Shown here: piece by piece, positions 47,813 to 55,999 of the stretch
Numbering within the stretch: position 1 is the first letter of the stretch
How the letters are laid out: each line of letters begins with the position of its first letter
NCBI RefSeq assembly: GCF_001591365.1
Contig: NZ_BCUT01000001.1
Location: 744,001 to 808,000, forward strand
Direction of reading: 5' to 3'
DNA length: 64,000 nt
From: Variovorax paradoxus NBRC 15149
Lineage (GTDB): Bacteria; Pseudomonadota; Gammaproteobacteria; Burkholderiales; Burkholderiaceae_C
The notes under the pieces: model-generated
Database searches by the model: none
Told to the model about the DNA's origin: nothing
The model's input: only the letters and a program-made list of their open reading frames with translations
Made by a program: the position numbers and the translations under genes

Positions 47813-48232
47813 TCAGCGCGAACCGCGGAAGCTCGCGACGATCTGGCTCGCGAGAGCGGCCTCGTCGGTCTGCGCGCCGCTGCCGGCCTCGACGCCCGAG
47901 ACATCGGGATTGCCCACCGCGGCCATGGCGGTGGCGAAGGCATTCACCGGCGCGGCGGTCGCCACCGGTGCGGCACCGAGAACGGCGCCGGCTTGCTCGA
48001 CGCTCAGGCCGCTGGTGACGCACTGAATGGCCAACTGCGTGCGCCCGGCCGCGGCCTCGTGCGCGAAGATGCCGCTCACGCGAGTGCGCTCGGACAGCGC
48101 GCCCTCCTGGCGGCCCTCGGCGCGTGCCGCATCCACATTGGCCTGCGTGAAGGCGGAGGGAACTGCCGGCGCACCGGCGGGGGCTGCTGCGGCTTGATGA
48201 CCGCCCGCCTCGTTGGGGGAAATGCCAGACAT
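47813..48232 (-). CDS. internally started scaffold protein, Nu3-like
   Basis: An in-frame ATG at 48232 (MSGISPNEAGGHQAAAAPAG) has AAAGGAG 5 bases before it. It yields 139 residues identical with the end of the protease. Lambda makes Nu3 from gene C in exactly this way; the strong ribosome site supports separate translation here. Confidence 0.75.
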   Translation of the reverse strand: MSGISPNEAGGHQAAAAPAGAPAVPSAFTQANVDAARAEGRQEGALSERTRVSGIFAHEAAAGRTQLAIQCVTSGLSVEQAGAVLGAAPVATAAPVNAFATAMAAVGNPDVSGVEAGSGAQTDEAALASQIVASFRGSR

Positions 48233-49159
48233 AGATGCTCCTTTGTCGTTGGCGTTGGATCGGGCGGTCGGCCCGACAGGGAAGGACCGGCCGCGTTGGG
48301 CGGCCAGTTCGGAAATCAGCTGGTCTGTGGTGGCAATGCGGTCGGCCAGGCCAGAGGCCACGGCCGCGACGCCGGAATAGCTGGCGGCCTGCGTCTTGCG
48401 CACGGCCGCCGCTTCCATGCCGCGGTGGCGCGCGACCGCATCCACGAACATCGTGTAGAGCCCGTCAATCTCGGCTTGCCAGGCGCTGCGCACATCGGCG
48501 GGCAGCGGCTCGTAGGGGTTGCCGTCGACCTTGTGCGCACCGGCGAAGATGTGCGTCACGGTGATGCCGTCCTGATCGAGCGCGCGCGAGAAGTCGACGT
48601 GCCGCGAGACCACACCCACGGAGCCGGCATAGCCGGTTGCGGTAACCGCCACTTCGTCGGCTGCGCTGGCGCCCAGATAGGCGGCAGACAGCGCCATGCC
48701 GTCAGCGATGGCCTGCATGGGCTTGCGACCGCGCAAATCGAAAACACGCTGCGCGTATTCGAAGGCGCCCTGCGCCTCGCCGCCCGGGCTGTCGTAGACC
48801 TGAAGCACTGCATGCACGTCGGGATGGCTCATCGCATCCTCGAGGTCGGCGGCCAGGTCGTTGTAGCCCACGAGGAAAGTACTCTCGGCCACATCGAGGC
48901 GGCTGCGATGCAGCAACGCGCCGTTGACGTTGAGCACCGCGACGCCTTCGACCACGCGATAGCCGCGGTCGCTCTGCTCGCCGCGCCGCGTCGAGAACAG
49001 CTCGGGCGCCAGCTTGGGCAAGCCATCGGCCGAGGCGACCATCAGCGGCATGGCGCCGAGCAAGCGGTCGCTCAGGCCGACAATGATGGCGTCGAGCTTC
49101 TGCGGATGGATGAGCAGCGGCGTGTTGAAGATCCGCGCTGCGAGATTGGGGTATTTCAT
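47813..49159 (-). CDS. head maturation protease, S49 family (gpC-like)
   Basis: 448 residues. The S49 (SppA-type) protease domain shows the catalytic serine in GYAGSVGVVSRH and the lysine in GAHKVDGNPYEPLP, with DSPGGEAQGAFE as the loop. It removes scaffold and portal tails. The C-terminal third is an Ala-rich scaffold domain that is also made separately from an internal start (see 47813-48232). Confidence 0.93.
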   Translation of the reverse strand: MKYPNLAARIFNTPLLIHPQKLDAIIVGLSDRLLGAMPLMVASADGLPKLAPELFSTRRGEQSDRGYRVVEGVAVLNVNGALLHRSRLDVAESTFLVGYNDLAADLEDAMSHPDVHAVLQVYDSPGGEAQGAFEYAQRVFDLRGRKPMQAIADGMALSAAYLGASAADEVAVTATGYAGSVGVVSRHVDFSRALDQDGITVTHIFAGAHKVDGNPYEPLPADVRSAWQAEIDGLYTMFVDAVARHRGMEAAAVRKTQAASYSGVAAVASGLADRIATTDQLISELAAQRGRSFPVGPTARSNANDKGASMSGISPNEAGGHQAAAAPAGAPAVPSAFTQANVDAARAEGRQEGALSERTRVSGIFAHEAAAGRTQLAIQCVTSGLSVEQAGAVLGAAPVATAAPVNAFATAMAAVGNPDVSGVEAGSGAQTDEAALASQIVASFRGSR

Positions 49160-50787
49160 GCGGCGGTTTCCTCGTTCTGCCCTTGGGATGCGCCAGGCTG
49201 TTCTTCGTCGTCGGACTTGCCCTGCCCGGCCGAAGCCAGTGCCACGGCGATGGGCTGCGCGGTGTTGAGGCCACGGTCAGCGGCCATGCGCAACTCGATG
49301 GCGCGCTGATCCATGATTTCTTCGTAGTCGTCGCCTTGCTCCGCGCATTCCTTCTCAAGCGTGGAGATGCCCATTTCGATGCGCAGCCCGGCCGCCTGCG
49401 CTTCCTTCACTGGATCGACCCAGCCGCGGCCGCCAAAAATGAAGCGAGCGCGCAGATAGGCGTAGCGGTTCTCATAGAAGCCGGGCGCCTCTATCTCGCC
49501 GGCGTTCACGGCCTCTTCGAACCACAGTTCGTAGATGGCTCGAAGCCAGTAGTCGGTGAGCCAGCGGCGGCGGCCGTGGAAGTACCGCCACGCCTCGAGC
49601 AAGGCGGCACGCGCGCTGCTGTAGTTCGACTTGCTGAAGTCCTTCAGCAGCAGTTCATAGGGCAGGTTCATTCCTGCGGCGATGTGCCGCAGCGAGGCGA
49701 GCATGAATGCCTCGAAGGCTTGATTCGGGCGGCCTGGCGTGAAGCTGGAGAGACGCGCACCGGCGGGCAGCGGAATGACCGCCGCGCCCTTGAGCTGGCG
49801 GATATTGCGGGTCTGCGCCACTGACGCATTCCACTGTTCGCGAGGGTTGTCACCGAACAGAGCGGCGGCCGAGTTCGGATCGAGGTCCGACTCGAGGAAC
49901 GCGGCAACGAGCGAGTTCGCAAGGCTGGCCTGCAGCTCGTTTGCCGCGTACTTACCGGCCATGTGGAATTCGCGCATCACGGCCGTGACAACGGGCTTGC
50001 CACGCGATTGGCCGGTGCGTTCCTTGTCGTGCAAGTGGATGACACGGCGACGGCCCCAGGCGGTGAACGCAGGAATGCGGTCCCATTCCATGAGCTGCGC
50101 CTCTCGCGTCATGCCATAGAAGCCGAACGCGAACACATCGCCCGGGTGGCGCTTGAGGATGTGGTACGCCACAGGTGCGCCCCAGCGGTCGAACTCGATG
50201 CCCTTGCGGATGTCGTCGCGATGCTCGAGGCCCAGAGGCGTGGCGAGCCGGTCGGCCTCGACCATCATCAAGCGCGTGTTCCAGCGCGTGCCAGGACGGG
50301 GCAGCCAGAGCGGCAAGCCCAACGCGTCGCCGTTGAGCATGGCGCCGCCGAGAGCCTGCAGCGTGAGGCCGAGCAGGTTCTGCGTGCGCGCCGCGTCGCA
50401 CTCGGTAGTCTCGGCCCAGGAACGGAACTTCGCCTCGACCACGTTGCCCCACTCGCGGCTCTGCTCGCGCGTCCACCCGAGCAAGCGATAGTCCGGCGTC
50501 GAACTGAGCCGCAGCACCGATCCGACGATGTTGTCGCGCATCGTCTGCATGCCGCCGGCCATGAGGCCGTTGTTGCGGCCGAGGTCGCGAGAGCGTGCCG
50601 TCAGCGTGTCGAGGTCGGGCAGCAGATCCGCATCGGCGCTGCCGCCGATGGGGTTCCAACCATGCAGGGCCAGGTCGCTGGTTGAAGCGGCTTCGTGCGC
50701 GTTCATCCCGGCGCCCGCGGGGCCGCTGGCGCCAAGCGCGGAGATGCGCGGGCCAGCGGGCATGAGACGACGGTTGCGGCGGCTCAT
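49156..50787 (-). CDS. portal protein, gpB family
   Basis: 543 residues. The lambda-type portal pattern is visible (DLGRNNGLMAGGMQTMRDNI near residue 70, ARAALLEAWRYFHGRRRWL in the clip/stem region). It forms the dodecameric channel for DNA packaging. The start ATG 50787 is preferred over the upstream TTG. Its 3' end overlaps the protease start by 4 bp. Confidence 0.93.
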   Translation of the reverse strand: MSRRNRRLMPAGPRISALGASGPAGAGMNAHEAASTSDLALHGWNPIGGSADADLLPDLDTLTARSRDLGRNNGLMAGGMQTMRDNIVGSVLRLSSTPDYRLLGWTREQSREWGNVVEAKFRSWAETTECDAARTQNLLGLTLQALGGAMLNGDALGLPLWLPRPGTRWNTRLMMVEADRLATPLGLEHRDDIRKGIEFDRWGAPVAYHILKRHPGDVFAFGFYGMTREAQLMEWDRIPAFTAWGRRRVIHLHDKERTGQSRGKPVVTAVMREFHMAGKYAANELQASLANSLVAAFLESDLDPNSAAALFGDNPREQWNASVAQTRNIRQLKGAAVIPLPAGARLSSFTPGRPNQAFEAFMLASLRHIAAGMNLPYELLLKDFSKSNYSSARAALLEAWRYFHGRRRWLTDYWLRAIYELWFEEAVNAGEIEAPGFYENRYAYLRARFIFGGRGWVDPVKEAQAAGLRIEMGISTLEKECAEQGDDYEEIMDQRAIELRMAADRGLNTAQPIAVALASAGQGKSDDEEQPGASQGQNEETAA

Positions 50788-50789
50788 CT

Positions 50790-51029
50790 TCAAACGATGT
50801 AGATGGGGCCGCGCACCGCGCCGCCGGAAACGCCAGCGCCACGGGCTTCGAGCTCTTCGCTCAACGCCGCGATTTCCTTGCGGATTTCAGCGACGTTCTG
50901 TTGATACTGAACGGAGCGCCCGTTGTGGGCGGCCGATGTTGGGGATGCGAGTCGATCCTGCAGCGACGCCATCAGGCGCGTGCGCATCGCTTGGAGTTCT
51001 GCAACGGTGAGGTGGCGGTAAATGCCCAT
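50790..51029 (-). CDS. head-tail joining protein gpW
   Basis: 79 residues (MGIYRHLTVAELQAMRTRLM; conserved SVQYQQNVAEIRKEIAAL and PIYIV end). Matches lambda gpW size and pattern. It lies 2 bp before the portal gene. Confidence 0.88.
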   Translation of the reverse strand: MGIYRHLTVAELQAMRTRLMASLQDRLASPTSAAHNGRSVQYQQNVAEIRKEIAALSEELEARGAGVSGGAVRGPIYIV

Positions 51030-51054
51030 GCATGCGATGACAACAGTTCATCGC

Positions 51055-51092
51055 GGACATTTCTTCTGGACAATGTCACAAAAACATGTCCA
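51055..51092. repeat. repeat cluster upstream of the Mrr-like gene
   Basis: TGGACA (51067-51072) and TGTCCA (51087-51092) form an inverted repeat around a 14-bp centre; another GGACAT copy lies at 51055-51060. It may be an operator for the Mrr-like gene, which starts 7 bp further on. Confidence 0.4.
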
Positions 51093-51099
51093 CCTTCAA

Positions 51100-51927
51100 A
51101 TGATCGACCACCCCCTACCCGACGATTGGAAAGAACTGCAGTCAGGCGTCCAGCGCCTGCTGCGGAATATCGGCCTCGATGCTGAGAAAGAAGTCGAAGT
51201 AGAGACCCCGCGCGGAAAGGTCGAACTCGATGTGTTTGCGGTGGACGTGCGAAGCGTCGACAAAATCAGGTACGTGGTCGAGTGCAAGAACTGGAATGCG
51301 AGCATCCCGCAATCCGTCGTTCACGCGTTCACGACTGTGATGCACGAGACAGGAGGCAACATCGGGTTCATCGTCTCGAAGCATGGCCTGCAATCCGGTG
51401 CTGAGCGATACACGCAGAACACGAACATCATCGGACTCACATATCTCGAATTGCAGCAACGCTACTTCAACGTCTGGTGGGAACGATACTTCTGCCCACT
51501 GGTGGGCGACACGGCGGATCGCGTCCTGGAGTACGTCGAGCCCTTCAGCCCGACCCGAGACGAACGGTATGCGCATCTATCGGAAGAGGATCGCCGGGAG
51601 TTTGATCGCCTGCGCCAGATCTACGAGCTTCCGGTTTGCGCCTTCTCCATGCTCAACGTCCGCACCCTTAGTCCTAGTTTCAAGAAAAATGAGTTGACGG
51701 CGGCACCCATGAGTCTTGATGCCTACGTGCGCAACTCGTTGGCGAACGCAGCTCCAAACGTCACCTGGGAATGCACAACATTTCGCGAACTGCTGGACGA
51801 CATCTTGCATTTCTTGAGCGATGCAGAAAGGCAGTTCAACGCGCTGTTCGGAGGGCACATTGCCGAGCCCGAGCCCTTCACTGATGTGAGCCTCGATGGC
51901 CCCTCGCTGGATCTCAACGAGCGTTGA
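51100..51927 (+). CDS. Mrr-like restriction endonuclease
   Basis: 275 residues. The PD-(D/E)XK catalytic core is visible: an acidic residue in VELD (Asp44) and ECK (Glu61-Cys62-Lys63) in RYVVECKNWNASIP. This resembles the Mrr_cat family; the C-terminal half is unassigned. It lies in the head module between gpW and terminase but on the opposite strand, so it is a moron. The start is chosen downstream of an inverted repeat; ATG 51073 (284 residues) is possible. Without a partner methylase visible, it may act on modified DNA, like Mrr. Confidence 0.8.
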   Translation: MIDHPLPDDWKELQSGVQRLLRNIGLDAEKEVEVETPRGKVELDVFAVDVRSVDKIRYVVECKNWNASIPQSVVHAFTTVMHETGGNIGFIVSKHGLQSGAERYTQNTNIIGLTYLELQQRYFNVWWERYFCPLVGDTADRVLEYVEPFSPTRDERYAHLSEEDRREFDRLRQIYELPVCAFSMLNVRTLSPSFKKNELTAAPMSLDAYVRNSLANAAPNVTWECTTFRELLDDILHFLSDAERQFNALFGGHIAEPEPFTDVSLDGPSLDLNER

Positions 51928-52136
51928 GCAAGACGCAAAATCTGGCACCGGTCCTTGCACCCGGTAGGTTGGTTGGTTGCCGCATCGGGAGCCCGGCATT
52001 TCAGACGGGGCCAGTGAGGCGCCGGCTCGATTTTCCCTTTGCGGTATGGCAGCGCGAACGCTGAAATTCCACCACGATTTCACCACCACCGCCGCGGATG
52101 ATAAGAGCGAACCCAAGGCTTTGACAAGGCCAGCGC

Positions 52137-52439
52137 CTAGCGTTCGCGCCCTTCCGACAGGATGCGGCGAAGGTGTCGCGGGGTCATCCCGAATTCTCGG
52201 GCCAACTCGAAAAGATTGCGTCCGTCGAATCTCTTCAACAGCGCTTCGCGATCTTGCTGCCGCGCTCTCGTGCGGCGCTTCGGAAAATAGATGTGCTCGC
52301 CGCCAAGACGCAGCAGGATGCGGTCCATCAGCGACGCCGCGGCTTCGTCCGGCGCAGCGACGCCGAAGCACTGGGCCATGGCGCGCGCTTCCTCTTCGAT
52401 GATTGCGAGCGGCTCGTCGCTGGAGTGTGGTTCTGTCAT
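52137..52439 (-). CDS. Mor transcription activator family protein
   Basis: 100 residues. The signature GGEHIYFPKRRTRARQQDRE continues into FDGRNLFELAREFGMTPRHL, the dimer strand and HTH region of Mor/C activators of phage Mu. It lies 2 bp after the terminase gene and is read in the late-gene direction. It may activate late or middle promoters; a perfect fit of target sites is not demonstrated here. Confidence 0.8.
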   Translation of the reverse strand: MTEPHSSDEPLAIIEEEARAMAQCFGVAAPDEAAASLMDRILLRLGGEHIYFPKRRTRARQQDREALLKRFDGRNLFELAREFGMTPRHLRRILSEGRER

Positions 52440-52441
52440 TT

Positions 52442-54490
52442 TTAGTTGAGAGCGATGGGAGAGAAGATGTCGAAGTCCGCCGCATGCGACGCGCCAGACG
52501 CATTTGCCGCGGGCACGGGGGCCGGCGTTTGAACTGAGGGCGGCGAAATGGCTGGCGCAGGCGCCGAGAACAGATCGCGCGCCGGCTGCACGGAGGCCTC
52601 GAGGTCGCTCCAACGCTTGTCGGTGTAGTTGTGAAGGCCGAGGCCGAAGGCAGCGTGCAGTGCGTAGTTGCGGTTGTCGAGCACCTCGTTGCGCGGCCTA
52701 CGCTTGACCCAGCGGTAGGCTTCTTTCCCGTTGACTTTCACAAGGATGCGCTGCTCGGCCGTGAGCTGCTCGAACCACTCTTGCGGCAGTTCCTGACTGA
52801 AATGAACGAAGCCCGGCCCCGGCTTCTCGATGGCGAGCTGCCCGAGCAACAAGTCCTTCGCCGAGTCGATGCCGACATTCCACAGCTTGATGCCGTTGGG
52901 AATCTTTGTGCCGTTCCACCGCACCTCCTGCGGGCTGCTGGGCCCCAGGACGGGCACGTTCTCTTCGCCTCGCCCCTTGATGGCGCGCAGCCTCGGAAGC
53001 TGATGCTGCGTCTTGCGCACCCAGTTATAGACCGCCTGCGTTTGGTCGCTCGAGTCGATGGAAATTGCGCTCAACCCCATCGAGCCGCCGTGCCAAGCCT
53101 GCACGTAGCGGCTCGACAGGTAGGCCGCGACCGGCGCCCAGTCATCTTCGGACGCAGGATTGCCGTGGATGACGTGGTGGTCGACGTGCCAGGACTCCAA
53201 GCCGCGCCCCCACGCCCACACGTCAATTTCCCAACGGTCGCGCTGCACGTCAACACCCGCCGTCAGTATCAGACCGCCCGCCGGCACAGTCTTCAAAGGG
53301 TAGTCCTCGGCACGCGATTGCAGCGCATGCTCATCGGTGCGCTCGCCGACGACTTCCCATGTCTCGCCGAGCGTCTCGTTGACGAAGAGCTGCATTGGCC
53401 CCGAGTCGCCGCGGGCGAGCGCGTCAAGCGCTTCCTCGAATTCCTTGACGATGCTTTCCCAGGTGCGCTGCGGACTGTACGCGGCCCAGATGTGCACGCC
53501 CAGCGTCTTCGGCGGGCGAGTGGGCATGCCGGCGCTGTCGCGCCACACTCTGTCCGTCCCGAACCTCTTGCCCGTCTTCTCGCACACCCAGGTGCCCTGC
53601 ATGGGGAGTCCGCCCTGCAGGAAGTCGCTTTGCCGAATGGACTTGCGACAATGCGGGCAGACATGGTGCACGCTGGCGGGGTTGCCGCGGTCCCACTTGA
53701 AGCCGTGCAGCTTTCCTTTGCCGCCCCATGCGAGCGGATGCTCAAGGCCGCAGTGCTTGCAGTCGATGTAGAACCGGACAAAGCCCTCGGCGTTGAGCAC
53801 GGCACGCTCGACATGGCACAGCCCTTTGAAGCCAGGCGTCGAGCCGCCAACGAACTTCGGATAGGGCGCGCCTTCGAGGCGGCCCTTCGCCAGGCCGCCC
53901 GGGTCGCCCGATTTCTCGATGGTCTGGTCGAAGGCGGACCACTCATCAAGGATGGCAATCGCCACGGTGATGCGCCGATAGGCTCGCTTCGCCTTCCCTC
54001 CGAGCAGATGAAGAACGCTGTCGCGAAACTTCTTCATCTTGATGGTGTCGTCACTGCCACCGCCCTTGCGGCGCGCCGCCTGCACCGAAGGCACGCCGTC
54101 GCGCGCATCAAGGATCGGATCGATTTCGCTCTTGACGTAGCTGTCGCGGTCATCGTCTGTCGGCTGCCAGAGCGCCTGCTTGCGCCGGCGGTGCGCGATG
54201 TTGTAGGCCACGAAGGCGGTGATCATCTTCGTGTACCCGACTCGCTTCGACTTCTCCACGTCGAGTTCCTCGATCCGGTCATCGCTCATGAAGTCGAGGA
54301 TGCCGATCTGAAAGGACCACGCGATCCATCCACCCTTCTGGTGCGAGCTTTCGCCAGCCAGTTTGAAGTTGTCGCGGGCCCACTCGCTGAGCGTCTGAAA
54401 GACCTCGGCCCGCAGGCTGCCAAGGCCGAGGCTCACCGCGTGGATCACGGCGCGCAATGTTTCACGCGAAACGTTGGTTGGCGAGATCAC
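52442..54490 (-). CDS. terminase large subunit, gpA family
   Basis: 682-residue packaging motor. The N-terminal ATPase region is divergent at Walker A by eye, and the C-terminal nuclease is seen in TAGVDVQRDRWEIDVWAWGR (metal-binding acids) and CPHCRKS-type zinc cysteines (CKHCGLEH, HVCPHC). The terminal 40 residues are Ala/Pro-rich. It overlaps the small subunit by 4 bp. Confidence 0.95.
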   Translation of the reverse strand: MISPTNVSRETLRAVIHAVSLGLGSLRAEVFQTLSEWARDNFKLAGESSHQKGGWIAWSFQIGILDFMSDDRIEELDVEKSKRVGYTKMITAFVAYNIAHRRRKQALWQPTDDDRDSYVKSEIDPILDARDGVPSVQAARRKGGGSDDTIKMKKFRDSVLHLLGGKAKRAYRRITVAIAILDEWSAFDQTIEKSGDPGGLAKGRLEGAPYPKFVGGSTPGFKGLCHVERAVLNAEGFVRFYIDCKHCGLEHPLAWGGKGKLHGFKWDRGNPASVHHVCPHCRKSIRQSDFLQGGLPMQGTWVCEKTGKRFGTDRVWRDSAGMPTRPPKTLGVHIWAAYSPQRTWESIVKEFEEALDALARGDSGPMQLFVNETLGETWEVVGERTDEHALQSRAEDYPLKTVPAGGLILTAGVDVQRDRWEIDVWAWGRGLESWHVDHHVIHGNPASEDDWAPVAAYLSSRYVQAWHGGSMGLSAISIDSSDQTQAVYNWVRKTQHQLPRLRAIKGRGEENVPVLGPSSPQEVRWNGTKIPNGIKLWNVGIDSAKDLLLGQLAIEKPGPGFVHFSQELPQEWFEQLTAEQRILVKVNGKEAYRWVKRRPRNEVLDNRNYALHAAFGLGLHNYTDKRWSDLEASVQPARDLFSAPAPAISPPSVQTPAPVPAANASGASHAADFDIFSPIALN

Positions 54491-55059
54491 GCTTCCTCGC
54501 TTCCATGATCGTCCGGCACACGCTGCTCATCGTCCGGGTCGTCGGAGTCATAGCTGAATCGAATCGCCGTATCCATCTCTTCTTCGACCAGCTTCGAGGT
54601 GCTGCGAATCCACTCGTTGCGCGCGTTCGCAATGACCTGCTGCACCGTGGCCTTCGCTTCATCCGGCAACTCAGGGCACGCCTTGCGCAGCGCACCTTCG
54701 AGCTGCTCGAAGCGATCCACGACCGCACTCGATGCCATGCCGAGCACGTCGGCGAGCAGGCCGATGGGCGCGAACTCGCCACGCGCCACGGCGTTCTTGA
54801 TGTCCTGCGCCTCGCGCTGGCTTCGAGCCAGCCTGGCGCGCTCCTGCACAAGGTCAAGGCCGCCGGCCTCGACCGACGCGCGCCCGGCGGCCACCTCGCG
54901 CAGTCGTTCGCAGTAGGCGAGCAGCCACGCATGCGCGGTCTGGCCGCGCTCGATAACCCCCTCCCCGACCAACTGGCTCACCTTCGCCTCGCTCACGCCG
55001 ACCAGCACAGCGAACTCCGCCTGCGTGATGCTCACACCCATAGCCTCAACTACCTTCAC
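54487..55059 (-). CDS. terminase small subunit, Nu1-like
   Basis: 190 residues. The N-terminal winged-HTH (GVSITQAEFAVLVGVSEAKV) is of the Nu1 type and recognises the packaging site. ERARLARSQREAQDIKNAVA and an acidic C-terminus follow. Start MKVVEAMGVS; an in-frame Met7 is also possible. The cos/pac site is expected upstream, in the 160-bp gap (55060-55219). Confidence 0.88.
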   Translation of the reverse strand: MKVVEAMGVSITQAEFAVLVGVSEAKVSQLVGEGVIERGQTAHAWLLAYCERLREVAAGRASVEAGGLDLVQERARLARSQREAQDIKNAVARGEFAPIGLLADVLGMASSAVVDRFEQLEGALRKACPELPDEAKATVQQVIANARNEWIRSTSKLVEEEMDTAIRFSYDSDDPDDEQRVPDDHGSEEA

Positions 55060-55219
55060 TTAACCCCCTTAGGAAGGTCCGTGAACAGCCTGAGGACGCG
55101 GTTCGAATTACCCGCACGGCAGGCCTCCAGGAGGGACCCGCGCCCTCCCCCGGTCGATGTTGTTTTCTCGCATCGAGCCCTCCACGCCCTGCGGTGGTGC
55201 ATGCCTGCCTTGGCCGCCA

Positions 55220-55999
55220 TCATTCGCCCACCGCCTGCCTGATGCGGTAGCGCAGCCGTCGCGCCATGTACGCATCCACGTCGGCATGCTCGGCCACCGT
55301 CTCCATGCTGAGCAGCGGCACGTACTCACCCACCTGCACGAACAACAGCACAGGGCGCACATCCACCCCATGTGTGCCCGCCGCTGCCCATATGCCAGGA
55401 GGCAGGTGCGCAGTGGGCCCACTGCGCAAGCGCCCATAGGCAACGAAGTAGCGACGGCCATCGACCTTCTTCGTGCCTTGGTGCACGCGCGCACGACGCT
55501 TGTCTGTCATGTTGGCCCGGTAGCCCTGCTCGCCGAACGCACGGAAGTACGACAGCAGCTGCGAAAGGAATGAGCCGCGCAGATTGCCCCGGCCGTCATC
55601 ACTGCCCGGGTATGGACTCGCAGGAATGACCGTCTGAAAGCCGGCGGGCAGAATGCCCACGCGGCGCAACGCCACCTCGCTGCGCTTGTCCGTGCGCCTG
55701 CCGCCGAACTCCTGCGCTTGAAGGATCTTCTGCGGGTCGACCCCCTTGCCCCCGAAGTAGGTGGGCTCGATGGCCACATCCTGCCGCTGCCGCGTGGCCT
55801 GCCGGACATACACGCTCTTGAGGATGTACGGCGTCGGCTTGTCGAATACCGCCCGCATTTCCTTTTGCATCTCGCGGCGCACGCGAAAGGCCGTGTCGTT
55901 GAGGGCCGCGGCGAACGCATCGCGCGCCTGATTGCCGGTGAGTTTGTTGAGCGCGCCGCGCACGGACTCGATGCCGTCGAGCTTCAGGTCGATGCGCAT
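55220..55999 (-). CDS. gpZ-like minor tail protein
   Basis: 259 residues (MRIDLKLDGIESVRGALNKL; AALNDTAFRVRREMQKEMRA) with the pattern of Prophage minor tail protein Z. In lambda it completes the tail top. Here it lies upstream of terminase rather than among head-tail genes. Its start overlaps the replication gene by 16 bp. Confidence 0.75.
   Translation of the reverse strand: MRIDLKLDGIESVRGALNKLTGNQARDAFAAALNDTAFRVRREMQKEMRAVFDKPTPYILKSVYVRQATRQRQDVAIEPTYFGGKGVDPQKILQAQEFGGRRTDKRSEVALRRVGILPAGFQTVIPASPYPGSDDGRGNLRGSFLSQLLSYFRAFGEQGYRANMTDKRRARVHQGTKKVDGRRYFVAYGRLRSGPTAHLPPGIWAAAGTHGVDVRPVLLFVQVGEYVPLLSMETVAEHADVDAYMARRLRYRIRQAVGE

Noticed and set aside
51928..52136. Gene or RNA in the gap after the Mrr-like gene
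   Set aside because: No frame with a start site and no clear hairpin; I see nothing supportable in it.
51577..52503. Minus-strand open frame of 308 codons over the Mrr-like gene
   Set aside because: Overlaps both the nuclease and the Mor-family gene in wrong frames; both of those have recognisable motifs.
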